A DNA stretch of 64,000 nucleotides, taken from assembly GCF_004339745.1 (NCBI RefSeq), contig NZ_SMGP01000005.1, forward strand, positions 248,001 to 312,000, written 5' to 3'. The DNA comes from Paraburkholderia sp. BL9I2N2. GTDB taxonomy: Bacteria > Pseudomonadota > Gammaproteobacteria > Burkholderiales > Burkholderiaceae. Made by a program: the position numbers and the translations under genes. Shown here in pieces: positions 59,383 through 64,000 of the stretch (its first letter is position 1; every line of letters starts with the position of its first letter). The notes beneath the pieces are model-generated. The model was not told the origin of the DNA. It made no database searches and saw nothing but the letters and a program-made list of their open reading frames with translations.

Positions 59383-59832
59383 ATGTCTCAGAATCGTAAA
59401 AAACGACCAACGGGGAATCAGGCGCGCAGAAAGCCGCTTGGCAAAGCCAAGCTCTTGCCGCATACCGCGACATACGTGCGAGAACAGTCGTTGCGCTGGC
59501 ATCTCGCCTTGGCCGCATTTCAGGCGGGCAAGGGCAACGGCGAATTGCTGGCGAAACTGGTGAAGGCGCTTTACCTGGCCTGGTATCTTCAGCAGGCCGG
59601 ATTCGGTGCGCTGGAGCGTGATTTGTATATCGATGCCGAACGTATTCTGGATGCAGCCGCCCGTAGCGCGAGTGAAGAAATCTGGCTGATCGCGGCAGCG
59701 GACTGCGTGCCGATCACCAGGCTTCTCGATTTGCACGAACAGCAACTGCAAACTGCGCCCGTGTTCGCCGTGGACGAAGCTGAGTCACGCGTCGTGCATT
59801 TTGGACGAAGCGACAAGCGATCACCGTGGTGA
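59383..59832 (+). CDS. Hypothetical protein
   Basis: The 149-residue protein has a basic N terminus (MSQNRKKRPTGNQARRKPLG), then a helical core (YVREQSLRWHLALAAFQAGK, LAKLVKALYLAWYLQQAGFG) and a mixed C-terminal part ending in charged residues. The basic start suggests nucleic-acid contact, but no domain is recognised. It stands alone, preceded by AT-rich DNA and converging on the racemase-like gene. Confidence 0.6.
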   Translation: MSQNRKKRPTGNQARRKPLGKAKLLPHTATYVREQSLRWHLALAAFQAGKGNGELLAKLVKALYLAWYLQQAGFGALERDLYIDAERILDAAARSASEEIWLIAAADCVPITRLLDLHEQQLQTAPVFAVDEAESRVVHFGRSDKRSPW

Positions 59833-59870
59833 GCGGATTTGAAGTGCGGCTGATTTAGCTTCGATCCCGG

Positions 59871-60527
59871 TCAGGCGTGACCCGGGCGTTCGCTGAATCG
59901 CCGCGTTGCAACGTGCAGCGCCGCGCTCGGACTATCGAGCGGCCGTCTTCCCTTCTGGACGAGATCGGCGGCGGGCGCCATCCACGGATGAGCGAACGCG
60001 ACAACGGTCGCACCCGCCTCATACGCCTGATCCGCAGACAATGCGGTCGCTGCCAGGCATGCTTGAACGTCGCCCGCTCTGAACAGCGCCCAAACGTGGC
60101 CAACGTGAACGACCTCCACCGATGCCGCGCTTTTGCTTGCGTGCTCCGCGAAGAGCTTCCTGGCCGATTCGATTGCCGATTCAGCGGCACACAACACGAC
60201 GATTCTTCCGCCCGCTTCTGCTGCCGCCGCAGCCAAAGCGACGTCCGCTCGGACGATAGGCACACGGGGACTCCTGATATCGGCCACGGCCGGCCCGAGC
60301 GTGGCGCAAGTCAGAATGACAGCATCGGAATCGGCTGCCAGCGCGAGAAGGCGCTGGTTTGTCTGGGCTCGCAACTCGTCGGAGAACGTCCCCGCTTGAT
60401 CGACAGCCTCGCGAAGATCCGCCCTCACTTCATGCTGAAGATCTTCCGCCCGCATCCCAAGCGTTTTGGCTGCCTGCTCAAACACTTGCAGGTTTCCATC
60501 CATAGTATGCAGAAACGAAATGCGCAT
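59871..60527 (-). CDS. Asp/Glu racemase-like protein
   Basis: The 218-residue protein (MRISFLHTMDGNLQVFEQAA, AVILTCATLGPAVADIRSP, then GATVVAFAHPWMAPAADLVQ) resembles the aspartate/glutamate/hydantoin racemase family. One catalytic-type Cys is present (LTCATLGP), but the partner position expected to be Cys reads AFAHPWM, so racemase activity is doubtful. The start is placed at MRISF, where similarity begins; the open frame extends to 60785 with a non-family sequence. Confidence 0.65.
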   Translation of the reverse strand: MRISFLHTMDGNLQVFEQAAKTLGMRAEDLQHEVRADLREAVDQAGTFSDELRAQTNQRLLALAADSDAVILTCATLGPAVADIRSPRVPIVRADVALAAAAAEAGGRIVVLCAAESAIESARKLFAEHASKSAASVEVVHVGHVWALFRAGDVQACLAATALSADQAYEAGATVVAFAHPWMAPAADLVQKGRRPLDSPSAALHVATRRFSERPGHA

Positions 60528-60881
60528 GGCCGTATGCCTCGGTATCAGGTGTGTCACGTCGACGCCGCTTCGTGGCTTTCGCGCCGACGGGCGGCCCAAT
60601 CGGTTCGCCTGCATTGTTGCAACGTCGTTGCGGGCTAACAAGGCAAGCTCTTCTACCGGTATCGCCGCTACCTCTCTTGCGCGAGCGATCCGCGACGATA
60701 TAGCCGCCTTATGGGCCGTTGTTCCGTGCATTCGGGAAGTCCGTTGAGCCCTAATATCATCGGTTCGCATCCTGCTAGCTGTCATTTAGCTTGTATCCCG
60801 AACGTCGCCGGACGTTCGCAGACGTAGTAACGTATTGAAAATTTAACCTTTCGCCCCGCTACATTGATTCTTGAGGCGCAT
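60528..60881. other. Divergent intergenic region upstream of the KfrA-like gene
   Basis: The 354 bases lie between the racemase-like gene (minus) and the KfrA-like gene (plus). The first half stays open as an upstream extension of the racemase-like frame but does not look conserved. The second half contains the palindrome at 60799-60818 and an AT-rich promoter-like patch. Confidence 0.5.
60799..60818. promoter_or_regulatory. Palindrome CGAACGTC-GCCG-GACGTTCG, candidate KfrA operator
   Basis: The arms are perfect over eight bases and end 63 bases before the ATG of the KfrA-like gene. KfrA of plasmid RK2 represses its own promoter, so autoregulation through this site is a reasonable inference. 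Confidence 0.6.
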
Positions 60882-63731
60882 ATGTCCACGGACACAGACA
60901 CCATCACCGATGAGCAGATCGCTGCAATCGCCGACCGCATGGTCGAAGAAGGCAGAAGAGTGTCGCCAGTGACAATCTGGAAAGAGGTACGCGGCGGTTC
61001 ACTAGTGGCGATAGTCGCGGCCTTGCAACGCTGGCGCGAAGCGCGGCAGGCGGAAATGCCGCAAGTGCAGGCCCAGCCCGGATTGCCGGAGGGCCTCGCC
61101 GAAACGGTGATCAGCGCCGCGGATCGGATCTGGGCGGCGTCTCAACACGATGCGGAGAAGGCGTTCAACCAACGTCTCGCCACGGTGAACCAGGATCTCG
61201 AAGCGGCCCTCGCGGAACGGGACGAGGCGCTCGCCGAATATCAAAAGACGATTGATGAGATCGAAACGGGGCGCAATCGACTCAGCGCGCTGACGGACGC
61301 GCTGAGCGCGTCGGAAAGTGCCGCTCAGCGCCTCGAAGCGGAACTCGCGACCGCCAACGGCCGCGCTGAAGCGGCTGAGACCCATGTCGGCGAACTGGTT
61401 CAGCAAGCGTCCGCGCAAGACGCCAAGCTGAAGACGGTGAATGCATCCCTCGACGAGGAACGGCTCACGAGCGAAGGGTTGGCCGCCTCTCTCGCGGACA
61501 AAAGCGCTGAAGTCGCTCAGATCACGCGGGAACGTGATCAGGCGCGGCACGAGATCGCGACGTTGAGCGACGTCAGTCAGGCGAAAACAGAAGAAGTGAC
61601 GCGATGGTCGCAAGAGGCGAGCGCGGCCACGTCGCGTGCTGAAGCGGCGGAGGCGCGCATTGAGGAATTCGCGCGGCGTGCGTCGGTGGCCCAGTCCAAG
61701 ATGGAGGAGACAAACGCGTTGCTTCAACAGGAACGCAAGGCGCATGAGGAGTCGGCCGCGCTTGTCTCGAGCAAGAATGATGAAGTCATGCGAGTCACGC
61801 AGGAACGTGATCAGACGCAGCAGGAAATCGCCACTTTGCGCGACGCCTTTCAGGTGAAGTCGCAAGAAGCGGCTCAGCTGTCGCAAGAGGCGAGCGCGGC
61901 TTCGTCACGTGCGCAAGCCGCAGAGGCGCGCGTGGTAGAACTCGCGCAACGTGTGTCGTTGCAAGATGCTAGCCTGGAAGATGCAAAGGCATCGATTGAA
62001 GAAGCACGCCAGGCACGTGAGGAATTGGCTTCGATTGTCTCCGTCACGAACGATGAAATGACGCGAGTCGCTCAAGAGCGTGATTTTGCGCAGCAGGAAA
62101 TCTCAACCTTGCGCGAAGCCTATGAGGCCAAGTCGCAGGAGGCAAGCGCGGTCTCGTCGCAAGCGCAGGAAGCACAGGCGCGAGTGGACGAACTCACGCA
62201 GCGCTTGTCTTTGCAAGATGACAGCCTGAACAAGACGACGGCGCTGCTTGCATTGGAACTCAAGGCACGCGAGGAATTGGCTTCGCTTGTCTCCAGCAAG
62301 GACAATGAGTTAACGCGAGTCACTCAGGAGCACGATCAGGCGCTGCAGCGAGTCACAACGTTGGACGCCGCTAATCAGGCGAACTCGCAAGAAGTGGCAC
62401 GATGGTCGCAGGAAGCGAGCGCGGCGACATCGCGCGCGCAGGCGGCAGAGGCACGTATAGAAGAACTCGAGCAGCGTGCGGCGTTGGCTCACGACAAGCT
62501 GACAGCGACGAACGCATCGCTTTCAGAGGAACGCAAAGCACGTGAAGAGTTGACCGCGGTTATCTCGGCCAGGAACGACGATTTAACGCGAGTGACTGAG
62601 GAGCACGATCAGACGCGGCAGCAGTTCGCCACTTTGCGCGACGCCCATCAGGCGAAGACTGGAGAAGCGACGCGACTGTCCGAGGAATTAAGCGCGGCTA
62701 CGTCGCGCGCGCAAGCAGCGGAGGCACGTGTAGTAGAGCTCGCGCAGCACGCAGCGTTGCATGCTGACGATCAGCAAGCCACGACGGCTTTGCTCGACAA
62801 AGAACGCGAGGCAAGAGCTGCGTTGGCCGCAGAGATATCAAGCAAGAACGATGAAATAGCGCGAGCCACTGAAGAGCGCGACCGGATCCAGCAGCAGATC
62901 GCAAAGTTGAGCAGCGCCATTCAGGCCAGCCAGGAAGAAGCGGCCCGGTTGTCGGCGGAGTTGGAAGCGGCTTCGTCGCAAGCAAAAACTTTCGAGGCGC
63001 AGGCAAACGAGAACCATGCGCGGCTCACCGCACTGGAAGCTGAACTGGAGCAAGCCCGCGCTGTGCTGACAGCGGAGCGCGAGGCAGCCGAGGCGCGGGC
63101 CGAGGAAACGTCGGCTCAACTCAGCGAGTTCCAGCGCGTCAAGCATGAACTGGACGAGGCGCGGGAGCAGATCAGTGCCGTGACCGAGGCGAAGACACTG
63201 ATCAGCGCCAACCTCGCTCGGCTATCACAGGATGCGTCCGCCGTGAAGGAACGCGCGGAGGCGGCCGAACAGCATGTCGCGCAGCTGGAGCAGCGCGTCG
63301 CGTCGCAAGCCGCCGCTATCGCGCAACACACTCAGCGCGCCCAGCAGTTAGCAGCCCGCGCCGAGGAGAACGACAGCTCGGAGGAAGTCGCGACGTTGCA
63401 ACGTCAAGTGTCGGCGCAAGCCAAGGCTCATGCAAAGGCCATGAACGAGCTTCGCACCACGGCCGAACAGTGGGTCGTGCACGCAAAGGACCTGAAACAG
63501 CGGCTCGGTCTGGCAAGCGAGAAGATCTTGTTCATCGACGCACGCAGCACCGGCGAAGTGGCACTCGTCCGGCGGCTTTCATCCGAACTGGAGCGGCTCA
63601 AGCCGGACCACGAATTGATCTCGAGAGAGATGCAGCAAAAACTGATCGCCGCGACGATGACGCACCAACTTGCGCAGAAGGGCTACCGTTACGATCCGGC
63701 GACGGCGGTCATGTCGAAGGTCACGACCTGA
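60882..63731 (+). CDS. KfrA-like DNA-binding protein with giant repeated coiled coil
   Basis: The 949-residue protein starts with a KfrA-type helix-turn-helix (DEQIAAIADRMVEEGRRVSP, TIWKEVRGGSLVAIVAALQR, residues ~10-60). It continues as nearly unbroken alpha-helical coiled coil. Residues 158-696 are six tandem repeats of 91 residues (13 heptads); the third lacks one heptad. The C-terminal ~100 residues are not repetitive (LGLASEKILFIDARSTGEVA). Typical plasmid KfrA is about 300-360 residues, so this is far larger. ATG 60882 is preceded by TTGAGGCG. The gene is chromosomal, beside pstS. Confidence 0.85.
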   Translation: MSTDTDTITDEQIAAIADRMVEEGRRVSPVTIWKEVRGGSLVAIVAALQRWREARQAEMPQVQAQPGLPEGLAETVISAADRIWAASQHDAEKAFNQRLATVNQDLEAALAERDEALAEYQKTIDEIETGRNRLSALTDALSASESAAQRLEAELATANGRAEAAETHVGELVQQASAQDAKLKTVNASLDEERLTSEGLAASLADKSAEVAQITRERDQARHEIATLSDVSQAKTEEVTRWSQEASAATSRAEAAEARIEEFARRASVAQSKMEETNALLQQERKAHEESAALVSSKNDEVMRVTQERDQTQQEIATLRDAFQVKSQEAAQLSQEASAASSRAQAAEARVVELAQRVSLQDASLEDAKASIEEARQAREELASIVSVTNDEMTRVAQERDFAQQEISTLREAYEAKSQEASAVSSQAQEAQARVDELTQRLSLQDDSLNKTTALLALELKAREELASLVSSKDNELTRVTQEHDQALQRVTTLDAANQANSQEVARWSQEASAATSRAQAAEARIEELEQRAALAHDKLTATNASLSEERKAREELTAVISARNDDLTRVTEEHDQTRQQFATLRDAHQAKTGEATRLSEELSAATSRAQAAEARVVELAQHAALHADDQQATTALLDKEREARAALAAEISSKNDEIARATEERDRIQQQIAKLSSAIQASQEEAARLSAELEAASSQAKTFEAQANENHARLTALEAELEQARAVLTAEREAAEARAEETSAQLSEFQRVKHELDEAREQISAVTEAKTLISANLARLSQDASAVKERAEAAEQHVAQLEQRVASQAAAIAQHTQRAQQLAARAEENDSSEEVATLQRQVSAQAKAHAKAMNELRTTAEQWVVHAKDLKQRLGLASEKILFIDARSTGEVALVRRLSSELERLKPDHELISREMQQKLIAATMTHQLAQKGYRYDPATAVMSKVTT
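61353..62969 (+). repeat. Six in-frame tandem repeats of about 273 bp within the KfrA-like gene
   Basis: Units lie at 61353-61625, 61626-61898, 61899-62150 (252 bp), 62151-62423, 62424-62696 and 62697-62969. Each begins with a variant of ATSRAQAAEARVVEL and ends near RWSQEASA. Unit length is 91 codons, an exact 13 heptads, and the short unit has lost exactly seven codons, so the heptad register is kept throughout. The units are diverged (not identical), implying old duplication. Confidence 0.85.
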
Positions 63732-63761
63732 CGCGTGCCGGCCGCTCAAACGCATGATGAA

Positions 63762-63788
63762 GAAAGGCGCGCGCCCGCAACGCGCGCC
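63762..63788 (-). terminator. Terminator of pstS
   Basis: GGCGCGCG and CGCGCGCC pair over eight bases around a seven-base loop. On the minus strand it is followed by TTTCTTC, 16 bases after the pstS stop. Confidence 0.65.
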
Positions 63789-63803
63789 CCATGAGTCCGA
63801 CGC

Positions 63804-64000
63804 TTACGGCGCGACCGGCTTGCCCGACGCGTCCTTCACCTTCTGTTTCCACTGCGTGCGGATTTCAGCCGTCACGGATTCCGGCAGCGAGATGTAGTCG
63901 AGATCGTCGGCCGCCTTGCCGCCGTTCTTGAATGCCCAATCGAAGAACTTCAGCGTCTCGGCGCCTTGCGGTGCTTTGTCCTGGGTCGTGTGCAACAGCA
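63804..64000 (-). CDS. pstS: Phosphate ABC transporter substrate-binding protein PstS (partial, C-terminal end)
   Basis: The visible 65 residues (LLLHTTQDKAPQGAETLKFF, DWAFKNGGKAADDLDYISLP, SVTAEIRTQWKQKVKD) match the end of PstS, the periplasmic phosphate-binding protein of the PstSCAB uptake system. The gene continues beyond the window, and pstCAB would not be expected on this side because they follow the stop in most genomes; here the KfrA-like gene is downstream and convergent. Confidence 0.88.
   Translation of the reverse strand, partial: LLHTTQDKAPQGAETLKFFDWAFKNGGKAADDLDYISLPESVTAEIRTQWKQKVKDASGKPVAP

Noticed and set aside
60528..60785. N-terminal extension of the racemase-like protein
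   Set aside because: The extra ~86 residues are Arg/Ala-rich without family similarity, and the natural start MRISFLHTMDG is internal.
61353..62969. CRISPR array or satellite
   Set aside because: The 273-bp periodicity is in frame within one coding sequence and keeps coiled-coil heptads; there are no short identical repeats with unique spacers.
1..64000. Prophage, integrated plasmid or defence island
   Set aside because: No integrase, phage structural, conjugation or known defence genes were recognised; the KfrA-like gene alone is not evidence of a plasmid.

Overview
The window looks like chromosomal DNA of a Burkholderiaceae member, most likely Paraburkholderia. It has high GC content and an essential core (polA, dxs, ispA, tsaD, rpsU-yqeY-dnaG-rpoD). 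It also carries lineage-typical genes: a DUF3563 small protein, a BPSS1780-type membrane protein, two OmpC-like porins, a short H-NS-type protein and many LysR regulators. Genus is an inference from protein appearance; no search was run.

Layout. 1-2.5 kb: molybdate uptake (modE end, modABC) with a ModE-like box. 2.5-8.5 kb: PAP2 phosphatase, a PHB-depolymerase-type esterase behind a 15-bp palindrome, DUF3563, TspO, photolyase and the ohrR-ohr peroxide module with palindromic operators. 8.6-15 kb: a membrane protein with thrB, AMP nucleosidase, and a split chromate transporter whose first half is frameshifted, with a divergent LysR gene. 15-30 kb: LOG and polA back to back, type II NADH dehydrogenase, a Tat-type dienelactone hydrolase, sseA, a Rieske oxygenase, xseB-ispA-dxs, folE2 behind a hairpin-rich leader, tsaD and a BaiN-like flavoprotein. 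30-36 kb: the macromolecular synthesis operon, then a tRNA with a CAT anticodon and a long variable arm.

36-40 kb: a gene-poor stretch with two small ORFs, one behind a close match to a sigma-54 promoter, then two convergent porins. 40-49 kb: an IS5-type fragment, a chemoreceptor, a Crp/Fnr regulator divergent from an acyl-CoA synthetase across a TGTCA-N6-TGACA palindrome, cold-shock protein, LysE exporter, a decayed tRNA-like element, an H-NS-type protein and PbpG. 49-58.8 kb: aromatic and amino-acid catabolism: pcaHG with divergent pcaQ, a frameshifted hppD, then a LysR gene divergent from a DUF1338 (HglS-like) enzyme and a YdiJ-type FAD/Fe-S dehydrogenase. The last two could form a 2-oxoadipate to D-2-hydroxyglutarate to 2-oxoglutarate route. 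59-64 kb: a hypothetical gene, a racemase-like protein, a 949-residue chromosomal KfrA-like protein built on six 91-residue coiled-coil repeats behind its own palindrome, and the end of pstS.

Observations most worth checking: the KfrA repeat array and operator, the long-variable-arm CAT tRNA, the coupled HglS/YdiJ pair, the sigma-54-linked small ORF, and two frameshifts that both fall in six-base A/T homopolymers.
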